Source: a virus
Virus record (IMG/VR): IMGVR_UViG_3300042568_000281
Span: 1-25,897 of that record
Length of the DNA: 25,897 nt
Strand: one strand, 5' to 3'
Shown here: one piece after another, positions 15,901 through 22,817 of the stretch
How positions within the stretch are numbered: position 1 is the first letter of the stretch
Layout: each line of letters begins with the position of its first letter
Translations under genes and position numbers: made by a program
The notes under the pieces: model-generated
The model's database searches: none
What the model saw: only the letters and a program-made list of their open reading frames with translations
What the model was told of the DNA's origin: nothing

Positions 15901-16544
15901 AGGCTCACGCTCCCCGACTGGATAATAGTTGCCGTCGCGGAACCCCCGCCGCTATTCAGCAGAACACGAACATAGCGGGGCGTGAAAGCGTAGTTAGTCT
16001 GTTGCGCCGTGGTAGCCCCGACGACAGCGGTGTCGGCGCTGTCAATCCACGTCATGCTGGCCGCGGTTGTGGGGTTCGTCGGGTCGTTGGGGTCATCCAA
16101 CGACTGCTGAAGGGTGTAGTTGACCGTCCCGTTGACGTTAATCTGAACAGCAACGGCTGGAAGTGCCCACGGGTCCAGCATAACCCACGGTGAGCCGCCG
16201 ACGCCGTTGGTGCCGATGGTGACGTTACCCGCCAGCGCCGCGCTGTTGGTGACGGAGGTGACCGTGTAGAAGTCGAGGTCAGTGTAGGTCGACGTGTTGT
16301 TGACGCCGGTCACGGCCTCGCTGAGCACGTCGCCGGCCCTGTTCGTCCCCGTCACCGTGAAGGTGACGCCCGTCTCGTTGGCGGTCGTGGTGATCAGAAC
16401 GCGCCGGGGGGCTCCCAGCTGGGCTACGCCGCCCGAGACGAGGGCGCCGTTCAGCGTGAAGGTGGCGGCGGGGTTCTGGGCCTGCGCGATGCCGTCGGCA
16501 TCGGCGGACGCCAGCGGACCTGCGGTGACAGTAATCGGGCGCAT
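15897..16544 (-). CDS. Phage virion protein (beta-rich, unknown role)
   Basis: A 215-residue protein beginning MRPITVTAGPLASADADGIA and containing APRRVLITTTANETGVTFTV and VQINVNGTVNYTLQQSLDDP. This is a protein type I recall from many phage virion clusters, with no assigned function. AGGAG formed by the previous stop (TAG) and GAG lies nine bases before ATG 16544. The stop overlaps the next start as GTGA. Confidence 0.86.
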   Translation of the reverse strand: MRPITVTAGPLASADADGIAQAQNPAATFTLNGALVSGGVAQLGAPRRVLITTTANETGVTFTVTGTNRAGDVLSEAVTGVNNTSTYTDLDFYTVTSVTNSAALAGNVTIGTNGVGGSPWVMLDPWALPAVAVQINVNGTVNYTLQQSLDDPNDPTNPTTAASMTWIDSADTAVVGATTAQQTNYAFTPRYVRVLLNSGGGSATATIIQSGSVSL

Positions 16545-16555
16545 CTACAGGGCTC

Positions 16556-16831
16556 CTAGCATTTCACGTCCCACTTCTTCAGCGCAAGGTTGATGCGGCT
16601 GTTCGGATCGTGGGCGGTTTTGGGGGACGTCAGCTTCTCCTTCATCCCGCACATGCGGGAGCGGAAGCTGTCGCGGCGCGCGGCGGACGCCGGGCTGCTC
16701 TTGGCCTGCTCCGCGGTGACGGGAGGCTTGATGTTGTAGCCGATGGCGCGCAGAGACGCCCGGCCGGTGGCGTTCAAGCCGCCCGACGGATCCTTGCCTT
16801 CGCGACGCTGCCATGCCGGGTTACGGGCCAT
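16556..16831 (-). CDS. DUF6321-like small protein
   Basis: A 91-residue basic protein beginning MARNPAWQRREGKDPSGGLN and continuing ATGRASLRAIGYNIKPPV, ARRDSFRSRMCGMKEKL, TAHDPNSRINLALKKWDVKC. These blocks correspond to the DUF6321 pattern known from cyanophages and related environmental phages, where each block is conserved but the function is unknown. I chose ATG 16831, preceded by GAGGGA; the longer reading frame would start inside the terminator region. It is the first gene after that terminator. Confidence 0.85.
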   Translation of the reverse strand: MARNPAWQRREGKDPSGGLNATGRASLRAIGYNIKPPVTAEQAKSSPASAARRDSFRSRMCGMKEKLTSPKTAHDPNSRINLALKKWDVKC

Positions 16832-16842
16832 GTGTCCCTCGG

Positions 16843-16871
16843 AAAAAGAGGCGGGGGCCGAGGCCCCCGCC
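16843..16871 (-). terminator. Rho-independent terminator
   Basis: On the minus strand a GC-rich stem (GGCGGGGGC, loop CTCG, GCCCCCGCC) spans 16850-16871 and is followed by CTCTTTTT (about 16850-16843). It lies between the small KxGG gene and the DUF6321-like gene, in the direction of transcription. It may cause partial termination and lower expression of the tail genes. Confidence 0.75.
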
Positions 16872-16878
16872 ATCGGCA

Positions 16879-17145
16879 TCAGCAGCCCTTGACCTTATGG
16901 CCCGTGGGCGGAGTGCCCGAGGCCGCAGAGGAGAGCGGGTTCATGTTGGAACCCGCTCGGCCGCCGCTCTTGCGCGGCTTGCGCCCGGCATGCATGGCGG
17001 CTGCCTTGCCGGACATCTTGACGGTCTTGCCCCCGCGCTTGCGCTCCCGGGCCGCCGACAGGATCGGTTCGGCGTCGGCGGTACGCGACGGCGGGCTGAC
17101 GTCGGCGGTGACCACGCCGCCGCTCTTACGATGACGAGCCTTCAT
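16879..17145 (-). CDS. Small basic KxGG protein
   Basis: An 88-residue protein beginning MKARHRKSGGVVTADVS. It carries repeated basic-GG motifs (RKSGGVV, KRGGKTV, RKSGGRAG) and the segment KMSGKAAAMHAGRKPRKSGG, similar to parts of the large KxGG protein at 22818-24182 (for example GPAAMRADRKQRKAGGRS). I chose ATG 17145, with TAAGGAG six bases before it; a longer frame begins upstream in the previous gene. It is probably disordered and may bind nucleic acid or other virion components. It is closed by the terminator just downstream. Function unknown. Confidence 0.82.
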   Translation of the reverse strand: MKARHRKSGGVVTADVSPPSRTADAEPILSAARERKRGGKTVKMSGKAAAMHAGRKPRKSGGRAGSNMNPLSSAASGTPPTGHKVKGC

Positions 17146-17155
17146 GGCTTGCTCC

Positions 17156-18184
17156 TTACGTCGGGTTGACGGCGATGCCGGTGGTGGCTGCCGTAGCGGC
17201 GGCACCATCGACGTAGATCTGGCCCCGAGAGGTGGCGTCGGTGCCGAACTCGGTGATGCCGACGAGGGTGCAGTCCTTCATCAGCAGCAGGCCGCCAGCC
17301 GAGGCCGGGAGCGTCGCGAGGGCGCTCATGGTCGTCGAGGTGGAGGCCACGTTGTTGATGAACGTGCAGCGGTCGAACTTCTGCCAGCGGTCGATGCCGG
17401 CAGCGGCCGCCACGATGATGCCCAGAGGCGTCGTGGCGCTCGTCTGGAAGACGAAGTTGCACTCCCTGAACGTGTTCCGCGTGGTGCCGCCCGAGAACTG
17501 CAGGGTGGCATTCGCCACCGTGCGCGCCACGGTATCGAGGCCGAGTTCGCAGCCGTCGAAGGTGTGCTCGCCGGTGCCGCTGATCAGCAGCGAACGGCTG
17601 GTGGTCGCCTGCGCCGAAGCCGCGTCGCCCGCGCCACCGAACTGGACGTTCGAGTAGTAGTTGCGGCCGCCGCTGTCGGTCCACGCGATCTGGCTGGCAC
17701 CGCCGGTCGAGAAACCGTTGTACACCGAGAAGTTCGCGAAGATGCACCCCGAGGCCGACACCGTCACGAAGTTGCCCGACCCGAAGGTCGCCATCGTGTA
17801 GGTTCCCGACGGAGGGGCGATGCGTGCGCGCTGGCTGACCATGGTCGGGGCGCACATGCCAACGATGTGGCACGCGTCCTTCGCCCAGACGAGCGTGCCG
17901 GCGGTAGCCGCCGGCGTCAGGACCTGCGCGTTTGCCAGCGACAGGCGCTGGGTGGAGGCTGTCGTGCCGTCGCTGACGATCACGGCCACGTCGTTCTGGC
18001 CGGCCGTCATCTTGTACTGCGCTCCGTAGAGCGTCTGGAGGGGGCTGTCCGCCGATCCGGTGTTGCCGTCGCTTCCGTTGACGTAGTCGACGAAGTAGAC
18101 GTTGCCGGTGGTCAGAGGAAGACCGGACATCCCCATGGTGGGGATGCCGGCGACTTCCAGCCCGCTCAGGTGAGTGATACCCAT
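17156..18184 (-). CDS. Beta-helix virion protein
   Basis: A 342-residue protein starting at ATG 18184, MGITHLSGLEVAGIPTMGMS. The N-terminus is a recognisable phage pattern. VYFVDYVNGSDGNTGSADSPLQTLYGA is a signature of right-handed parallel beta-helix proteins (N-G-S-D-x-N-x-G...S-P-x-x-T). Later rungs such as HTFDGCELGLDTVAR, NTFRECNFVFQTS and QKFDRCTFINNV repeat the helix pattern. It follows the major capsid and endonuclease genes and may be a capsid decoration or fibre. An upstream in-frame start at 18283 would lie in the endonuclease gene, so I prefer 18184, which overlaps the micro-ORF stop as TGATG and has GGGGGGTG before it. Confidence 0.87.
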   Translation of the reverse strand: MGITHLSGLEVAGIPTMGMSGLPLTTGNVYFVDYVNGSDGNTGSADSPLQTLYGAQYKMTAGQNDVAVIVSDGTTASTQRLSLANAQVLTPAATAGTLVWAKDACHIVGMCAPTMVSQRARIAPPSGTYTMATFGSGNFVTVSASGCIFANFSVYNGFSTGGASQIAWTDSGGRNYYSNVQFGGAGDAASAQATTSRSLLISGTGEHTFDGCELGLDTVARTVANATLQFSGGTTRNTFRECNFVFQTSATTPLGIIVAAAAGIDRWQKFDRCTFINNVASTSTTMSALATLPASAGGLLLMKDCTLVGITEFGTDATSRGQIYVDGAAATAATTGIAVNPT

Positions 18185-18216
18185 CAGGCACCCCCCGTTA
18201 CTTTGAAACAAGCCAT
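18184..18216 (-). CDS. Possible 10-codon leader ORF
   Basis: ATG 18216 opens a 10-codon frame encoding MACFKVTGGA and ends in TGATG, overlapping the start of the beta-helix gene. Its ATG overlaps the endonuclease stop as TAATG, with GAAAGGAAC upstream. It could be a leader that couples translation, or a relic of the gene start before the endonuclease gene arrived. It is too short to be sure. Confidence 0.35.
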   Translation of the reverse strand: MACFKVTGGA

Positions 18217-18911
18217 TAGCTGTTCCTTTCGTCAGAAGTAGAGGAAGAGAGTTCCGTGTGCCGTTCAAGATACCGAATGGCACTCGTCAAGATTTCGGGG
18301 CTGTCTTTCATCTTGCCGATGGCGGTATTGCAGTCGAAACAGAGAAGTCCGCGCACCTTGCCGGTAGCGTGATCGTGGTCGACCGCGAGAGCCTTCACCT
18401 TGCCATTACGCTTGTGCGTTTCCGGCTGCTTGCAGATGGCGCAAGCACCATCCTGAGCGGCGAGCATCAGCTCGTAGTCTTCCAGCGAAAGCCCGAAAGA
18501 AGCCCGCAACGAGCGGGCCTTCTCCAGACGCGGCGACGCACGGCGATAGGCACGGTGATACGCAAGCTTGCCTTCACGTGTCGTATGGTCGAATTCGCCG
18601 CCGATGCCGTTGAAGAGCGTCAAGTTCTCGTAACGGCAATCCGAAGGATCGCCGTTCTTGAACCGGACGCGCCTCTCGGGCCACCTGCCAGTCACGTAGA
18701 ACCAAGCCAGACGACTATCGGTGATGTCGATGTTGTCTAGACGAATGCAGCGGTAACCGCGTGCGTCGTTGCGGCCACCGGCGCGGGCGCCGGGTTTTAC
18801 ATTCTTGGCGGGCCTGATCTTCCACGTGAACACGCCCGACGCTGGATTGTAGTCCAGCGCGTTGCGTATCTGTTCGTGGGAGAGGTTTGGCACTTTCGCT
18901 TTACCCTTCAT
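18216..18911 (-). CDS. Endonuclease VII-type nuclease fused to a degenerate HNH module
   Basis: A 231-residue protein. The C-terminal part (about 150-220) has C157-x2-C160, HDHATGKVRGLLC with H179, D180, H181 and C191-x2-C194, followed by N195, the zinc and active-site layout of recombination endonuclease VII (T4 gp49 type). Residues ~12-100 resemble the HNH_3 module of the plus-strand endonuclease (DYNPASGVFTW, RLAWFYVTGRWP, NGDPSDCRYENL), but the catalytic DHxN block reads RFKN and the preceding His is Ser. This half is probably a DNA-binding relic. The gene sits between the capsid and beta-helix genes and looks like an inserted homing-type gene. GGAGGAG lies only three bases before ATG 18911, at the foot of a hairpin. 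Confidence 0.93.
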   Translation of the reverse strand: MKGKAKVPNLSHEQIRNALDYNPASGVFTWKIRPAKNVKPGARAGGRNDARGYRCIRLDNIDITDSRLAWFYVTGRWPERRVRFKNGDPSDCRYENLTLFNGIGGEFDHTTREGKLAYHRAYRRASPRLEKARSLRASFGLSLEDYELMLAAQDGACAICKQPETHKRNGKVKALAVDHDHATGKVRGLLCFDCNTAIGKMKDSPEILTSAIRYLERHTELSSSTSDERNS

Positions 18912-18919
18912 CTGCTCCT

Positions 18920-18947
18920 CCAGTGCGGGGTATGAACCCTACACTGG
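18920..18947 (-). promoter_or_regulatory. Hairpin touching the endonuclease Shine-Dalgarno
   Basis: On the minus strand CCAGTG (18947-18942) pairs with CACTGG (18925-18920), and inside it GGGT pairs with ACCC around loop TCAT. The last two G of the 3' arm belong to the Shine-Dalgarno sequence GGAGGAG (18921-18915). The hairpin could reduce translation of the endonuclease. Similar control hairpins are known for some phage T4 homing endonuclease genes. Confidence 0.55.
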
Positions 18948-19000
18948 AACGGCGGCTGTCTGCAAACCTGATTGGAAAGAGTCCTGAAAACCCTTTAAAA

Positions 19001-19915
19001 TCAAGCCGTTGGAAAACTCCCGAAGATTGAACGAAAATTGTAGTAGCCGAACGAGTACCGTTCGTAGCCCTTCACCAGCAGGTTGTCGGTGACGAAGTCC
19101 ACCTGCATGTCCGTCTCGAACTTGATGCGCTCCATGTAGGAGAGCCCGTCGATGTTGGTCATCAGGAACCACGAGTAGGCCGACGTCAGGAAGTCGTTGA
19201 CCATGTAGCCCTCGGGCAGGCCGCCCGCGGTGGTCAGGATCGCGTTGACGTCGTTGTCGGCCGTGCCGGGGCGCAGCTCGGTCTTGGTCAGTCGGATGGC
19301 GACCGGCTCCAGCTGCGGCGGCACGATGAGCTTCCGGGCGCGGGCGAAGACCTTGAGGCCTGCCTGATCCTTGAAGTTCGTCCGAACCGCGATCATCGAG
19401 TTCAGCAGCGACGCCTCGTTCAGGTCGACCTGAATGGCCGGCTTGTTGGCGACCGTGCCGCCGTCGATGGGATGGTCGGTGGCGCAGAGCGCCTTGCCGT
19501 CGCCGCCGATGGAGGCGTTGTAGGTGGTCGCCGTGTTCAGGATGTTCGCGCCGTAGATCTCCTTGGTCTGCTGGAAGCTCTCGATCAGACCGAGGTTCGA
19601 CGGGTGGAACTGCGTCTTGTACAGGTTGTCGTCGATGGCCTTGCGAGTGATCGCGTAGCCGAGGGCGATTTCCGTGTGCTCCTGATTGTAGACGAAGCGT
19701 TCGCCGGCGCCGTTGTCGAAGGCAGTCTGGCCGCCTTCGGTCTTCAGCTGGGCGAGCCCGAGGTACCGCATCTCGGCGGTGCGTTCGAGCGCCATCTTCG
19801 AATCGTGCTTGGTGAAGATCTTGTCGTACTGAGACGGGATCATCTCGTACTTGCCCTCGACGCCACGCAGGCCGGGGAGGAGCAAGTCCTTGATGGCGGA
19901 AAGATTAACAGCCAT
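19001..19915 (-). CDS. Major capsid protein (Mu gpT-like)
   Basis: A 304-residue protein. LLLPGLRGVEGKYEMIPSQY, MALERTAEMRYLGLAQLKTEG, QEHTEIALGYAITRKAIDDN and the C-terminal KGYERYSFGYYNFRSIFGS match the Mu gpT-like major head subunit family, with the HK97 fold. This is the main shell protein. Length is normal. AAGGAG, which overlaps the stop of the preceding gene, lies nine bases before ATG 19915. The gene follows the scaffold and decoration-like genes, as expected. No processing site can be recognised from sequence alone. The gene is followed by an inserted endonuclease instead of directly by the next structural gene. Confidence 0.94.
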   Translation of the reverse strand: MAVNLSAIKDLLLPGLRGVEGKYEMIPSQYDKIFTKHDSKMALERTAEMRYLGLAQLKTEGGQTAFDNGAGERFVYNQEHTEIALGYAITRKAIDDNLYKTQFHPSNLGLIESFQQTKEIYGANILNTATTYNASIGGDGKALCATDHPIDGGTVANKPAIQVDLNEASLLNSMIAVRTNFKDQAGLKVFARARKLIVPPQLEPVAIRLTKTELRPGTADNDVNAILTTAGGLPEGYMVNDFLTSAYSWFLMTNIDGLSYMERIKFETDMQVDFVTDNLLVKGYERYSFGYYNFRSIFGSFPTA

Positions 19916-19928
19916 TGGTCATTACTCC

Positions 19929-20558
19929 TTAGCTGATGCCGGTGGGGCCGGCGCCGTTCGAGCGCAGCCATTCGTTGTTGAAGCCGACGATGACCTTGTT
20001 GTAGGCCGTGGTCGGGTCAGCACCGGGGCCGCCCGGCGGGGCAGCGATCAGGCCACGCACGATGAACGGGAAGGTCACCGTAGTGTTGGCGGTGTCGAGG
20101 TAGGCGCCGGACTGGCCGGTGCTGGAGTTGCCCGTGCCGATGGCGAACTGGGCGTACTGTCCGACCTTCGAGCTGGTGACCGTGGTCAGCGTGCCCGTGA
20201 TGTTGAAGGTCGTGCTGGCGCCCATGACCTCAAACTGCGCGTTCGGGTCGTCGATGACGTAGGCTTCGACGTCACCCGAGGCATCGCTGCCGGGCCAGTA
20301 GCTGTTCCACACGGTGCGCTTCTGCGACACCGAGGTGTACTTGCAGCCGACGAAGATGCCGGCGAGCGTGGTGGTGCCGGCCGCGGCCTGCGTGATGTAG
20401 CCATTCGCGGTCGAGATGACCGGCATGACCGGGTCGCCGGTGTAGACAGGGGTGGTGTCGGTGGACGCAATCAGACGGGTCGACTGCGCGAAAGTCGGCG
20501 CACCGCCCGAGCCGCCGTAGTACTGGCGGAAACCGAAAGGCGTATTCGTGTTCGCCAT
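19929..20558 (-). CDS. Small virion protein next to the capsid (decoration candidate)
   Basis: A 209-residue protein starting MANTNTPFGFRQYYGGSGG. AAAGGAG lies eight bases upstream of ATG 20558, which decides this start over an earlier in-frame ATG at 20636. The N-terminus is a pattern I recall from structural proteins encoded beside the capsid gene (NTPFGFRPV-like). The rest is beta-rich: TDTTPVYTGDPVMPVIST, GIFVGCKYTSVSQKRTVW, DVEAYVIDDPNAQFEVMG. It is first in the second head block, directly upstream of the major capsid gene, so it may be a decoration or cement protein. That role is inferred from position. Confidence 0.85.
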   Translation of the reverse strand: MANTNTPFGFRQYYGGSGGAPTFAQSTRLIASTDTTPVYTGDPVMPVISTANGYITQAAAGTTTLAGIFVGCKYTSVSQKRTVWNSYWPGSDASGDVEAYVIDDPNAQFEVMGASTTFNITGTLTTVTSSKVGQYAQFAIGTGNSSTGQSGAYLDTANTTVTFPFIVRGLIAAPPGGPGADPTTAYNKVIVGFNNEWLRSNGAGPTGIS

Positions 20559-20652
20559 ATCGGAAACTCCTTTGTGAAGGAAGGTCCGCAGGCGTCCCGA
20601 GACGTCGCAAGATCCGTGAAAGTCAAAGCCTCGCACCGGGGAGGCAGTGGAT

Positions 20653-20682
20653 ATAATGCGCCAAGACGGCGGCAGGCTTCAA
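20653..20682 (-). promoter_or_regulatory. Possible promoter of the capsid block
   Basis: On the minus strand TTGAAG (20682-20677) and CATTAT (20658-20653) are separated by 18 bases. Each matches four of six sigma70 consensus positions. The position just downstream of a terminator and upstream of the capsid genes supports it. TTATAT two bases further is an alternative -10. Confidence 0.35.
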
Positions 20683-20699
20683 CTTGACAGTATGTCAAG
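20683..20699. repeat. Palindrome CTTGACA-GTA-TGTCAAG (operator-like)
   Basis: A perfect inverted repeat with 7-base arms and a 3-base spacer on the plus strand. It lies between the terminator and the candidate promoter, where a repressor or activator could bind. It could also extend the terminator hairpin in the RNA. Confidence 0.6.
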
Positions 20700-20722
20700 A
20701 AAAAGGGGGCCCGAAGGCCCCC
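20700..20722 (-). terminator. Rho-independent terminator after the assembly block
   Basis: On the minus strand GGGGGCC-TTCG-GGCCCCC forms a perfect 7-bp stem with a stable tetraloop and is followed by TTTTT. It lies 20 bases after the stop of the 196-residue gene and separates the assembly block from the capsid block. Confidence 0.88.
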
Positions 20723-20742
20723 TCAGACTGAGAGACGGACCC

Positions 20743-21333
20743 CTATGCGTCTTTCGGGATCGGGATCGCCTCGAAGCTCTTCTTGATGACGGGGCGCGTG
20801 CGCGCGTCGGAGAACTCGGCTTCCATCGTGCCCGGAGGAGCCGCGTTGAGCTGCTGCTCCTTCGCCCGGATCTGGTTGCGCGCGCGGTGCCGGTCCATCT
20901 CCTCGATGCGATCCGTGATCGCCTTCGGGCGCTGCATCAGGACCTGACCCTTGCGCTCGATGGTGTCGCCCTTCCAGTTGACGGGCATCATCTCCGGGTG
21001 GCGCCGGGCGGGGACTGCCTCCCAGCCGGTGCGGGCGAGCGCGACCTGATAGGCGGGATCCTCCTGCCCCATGATCGTGCGGCGCTTCCACTCGTAGGTC
21101 CAGCCATCAGGAACCATGTCGGGTGAGAAGTAGAACTCATCCGTTCCCTCGTTCATGTCACCGAGGTGGCCGAGGATCTCGGCCTCGCGCCGCGCGGCCG
21201 CGGCGCGGGGGTCATCGTCACGCAGCGGGGGCCGCATGTCGGGGCGCGGAGACGTGTCGAGGACCGTCTCTTCCGTCTCTTCGGGGCGGCGCGCGCGGCG
21301 GCGGCGGCCGGCGGTCTGGGGCAGCGTGTCCAT
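20743..21333 (-). CDS. Hypothetical phage protein, scaffold companion
   Basis: A 196-residue protein starting MDTLPQTAGRRRRARRPEET. The start overlaps the scaffold-like gene stop as TGATG. The N-terminus is very basic, then acidic. The middle DEFYFSPDMVPDGWTYEWKR and GWEAVPARRHPEMMPV are conserved-looking; the C-terminal half is helical (ITDRIEEMDRHRARNQIRA). I do not recognise a family. Its position just after the scaffold-like gene and before a terminator suggests a capsid-assembly role. It is the last gene of this transcription unit. Confidence 0.8.
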   Translation of the reverse strand: MDTLPQTAGRRRRARRPEETEETVLDTSPRPDMRPPLRDDDPRAAAARREAEILGHLGDMNEGTDEFYFSPDMVPDGWTYEWKRRTIMGQEDPAYQVALARTGWEAVPARRHPEMMPVNWKGDTIERKGQVLMQRPKAITDRIEEMDRHRARNQIRAKEQQLNAAPPGTMEAEFSDARTRPVIKKSFEAIPIPKDA

Positions 21334-22139
21334 CAGTTCAACCGTCCTTCCTTCTTGAGCGCGACCTTGTTCTTCGCGTACTCCTCGGGGGTCATCTTCA
21401 TCATCGCGGCCATCTCACGCTCTTCGCCAGAGAGGCGGACCACGTTGCCGCCCCGCGTCTCGCGGGATACCGGCGCAGCGGGCGGCGGTGTCGAGCGCCT
21501 TGAGGCAGTCGACAGCGCCTCGTCGTTCGCGGGGGCCTTGCGGAGCCCCAGCACGCTTTCGACAGCATCGAAGTACTCGTCGCTGTCGGCGGCGTGGCCG
21601 TCGGCCACGGCCAGATTGTGCGCCGCGATCATCTTCTGGTTCAGGCGCGGGTCGTTGACGAACTGCGGGTGCCTGCGCACCCACTCGGCCGAACGCGGCG
21701 AAAGCTGCACCGCAAACGCCTCGACAGGATCCGACGGGCGCGACACCGGCATGACGGGCGCCGGTGTGTTCTCCAGCGCCTGCTTGCCCTGTTCGAGCTG
21801 CAGGAGCTTGGCGGCGTGGGTCGACATGTCCTCCTGATAGCCGGCGGCGGCGTCGTAGTCGCCGTTCGACATGGCCGCCTTGTAGTTGGCCTTGGCGATC
21901 TCGTTGCTCTGGCGGAGCGTGTCGATGGCGTTGGACACGAGCTGCAGGTTGGTCTCCTGCACCGTGCCACGTGCCTCGTGTGCCTCCAGCTCGGCGCTGT
22001 GACGCGCCTCCTCGGCGGCCTTGGCGCGCGCCTCGGCCGCGGCCAGTCGCTGCTTCAGGTCGTCGACGCCTTCGTCGAGCGTGACTTCCTTCGGCTGCGT
22101 CTCTTCCTCGATGACGATCTCTTCGTTTTCGATGCTCAT
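21333..22139 (-). CDS. Scaffold-like protein
   Basis: A 268-residue acidic protein with no cysteine. It starts MSIENEEIVIEEETQPKEVT, then a long coiled coil (about residues 25-125, LKQRLAAAEARAKAAEEARH) and a polar C-terminal half that ends with the basic segment TPEEYAKNKVALKKEGRLN. Scaffold proteins of Mu- and HK97-type phages share this design of a coiled-coil body and a basic capsid-binding tail. GAGGA lies just upstream of ATG 22139. The order GroES-like, scaffold-like, companion, virion protein, capsid supports the call. Confidence 0.82.
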   Translation of the reverse strand: MSIENEEIVIEEETQPKEVTLDEGVDDLKQRLAAAEARAKAAEEARHSAELEAHEARGTVQETNLQLVSNAIDTLRQSNEIAKANYKAAMSNGDYDAAAGYQEDMSTHAAKLLQLEQGKQALENTPAPVMPVSRPSDPVEAFAVQLSPRSAEWVRRHPQFVNDPRLNQKMIAAHNLAVADGHAADSDEYFDAVESVLGLRKAPANDEALSTASRRSTPPPAAPVSRETRGGNVVRLSGEEREMAAMMKMTPEEYAKNKVALKKEGRLN

Positions 22140-22146
22140 GCTGTCC

Positions 22147-22539
22147 TCACCACACCCGGTCGGGCTGGTCGACCTTGCCCCTGATCGCCGTGTCGTCGAT
22201 CAGTCTGCAGGCGACGCCGTTGACGTTGATCGCCCAGCCATCGCTGGGCCTGAAGATGACCCAGTCACCTTCGTTGATGTTGGCATCGACGAACCACTCC
22301 CCGCGGTCGTCGACGAAGGCCCTCGGGCCCTTCTTCACAACGAGCCCCGCCTTGCCCTGAATGCGGTCCTCGGAAGTGTAGCTGTCCGTCAGGTAGATGC
22401 CCGACTTGGTCCGGCTGGGGCGTACATAGATCGCGACCAGAACCGCGTTGTTGAAGACGTCGACCCCGGATACGTCGCCAAGCGAGGCGAGCAACTCCTT
22501 CTTCGGATCGACCTCGTGTTTCATAGCCATCTGCGGCAT
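22147..22539 (-). CDS. GroES-like co-chaperonin
   Basis: A 130-residue protein. NNAVLVAIYVRPSRTKSGIY, a hydrophobic mobile-loop tripeptide IYL (residues 48-50) after SG, then AGLVVKKGPRAF and EGDWVIFRPSDGWAINVN follow the GroES order: beta strand, mobile loop, beta strand, base. The IYL equivalent of the GroES IVL contacts GroEL. I chose ATG 22539, preceded by GAGGAG (22550-22545); the longer frame would run through the small gene upstream. It lies just before the scaffold gene, so it probably helps host GroEL fold the capsid protein, by analogy with T4 gp31. The role is inferred. Confidence 0.9.
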   Translation of the reverse strand: MPQMAMKHEVDPKKELLASLGDVSGVDVFNNAVLVAIYVRPSRTKSGIYLTDSYTSEDRIQGKAGLVVKKGPRAFVDDRGEWFVDANINEGDWVIFRPSDGWAINVNGVACRLIDDTAIRGKVDQPDRVW

Positions 22540-22540
22540 G

Positions 22541-22741
22541 TCAGCTCCTCTCTGCGCCTTTGGTGATCGCCTCCGCTTCCTCGTAGATGTCGAGCGCCTC
22601 GCGGAGGCCTTGGAAGCGCCCGGTTTCCCGTGCGTACTCACGCTCGGTCATCGTGCCGTTCATCACGTTGTGCGTGATGACGGTCATGCGTTCGGCGGCA
22701 AGCTCGTCGAACTTGCGGCCCAGTCTCGTGTCGAATTTCAC
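22541..22741 (-). CDS. Small helical protein
   Basis: A 66-residue protein from GTG 22741, with GGGAGGAG five bases upstream. It consists of helical stretches (MTEREYARETGRFQGLREA, IYEEAEAITKGAERS) with no membrane segment or cysteine. Its stop lies one base before the GroES-like start, and it contains the GroES-like Shine-Dalgarno sequence. Function unknown. Confidence 0.82.
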   Translation of the reverse strand: MKFDTRLGRKFDELAAERMTVITHNVMNGTMTEREYARETGRFQGLREALDIYEEAEAITKGAERS

Positions 22742-22765
22742 TGGCTCCTCCCAGTGGCCGAAGGT

Positions 22766-22801
22766 GGGACGCTGCGCCGTGAGGAGCCGTCGCAGCGTCC
22801 C
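22766..22801 (-). other. 11-bp hairpin without T tail
   Basis: On the minus strand GGGACGCTGCG and CGCAGCGTCCC pair around a 14-base loop. No T-run follows, so it is not a canonical terminator; it may be an RNA stability or processing element between the KxGG genes and the assembly block. The adjacent 22813-22825 region has a small palindrome (AGCGA-TTA-TCGCT) that includes the stop codon of the upstream gene. Confidence 0.65.
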
Positions 22802-22817
22802 GGTCGCCGGCCAGCGA

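Larger units (their letters stand above)
20559..20742. other. Largest intergenic gap: terminator, palindrome, candidate promoter
   Basis: These 184 bases contain no convincing gene. In the direction of transcription they hold a terminator (20722-20700), a 17-base palindrome (20699-20683), a candidate promoter (20682-20653), then an untranslated leader of about 90 bases up to the Shine-Dalgarno sequence of the next gene. Confidence 0.8.

Noticed and set aside
17142-18241. Long frames on both strands over the beta-helix gene
   Set aside because: Shadow frames rich in Arg, His and Gly; the beta-helix frame fits neighbour spacing and a known motif.
20693-20698. TTGACA in the palindrome as a -35 box
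   Set aside because: No acceptable -10 hexamer lies 16-18 bases downstream on the minus strand; CTGCCG is found there.
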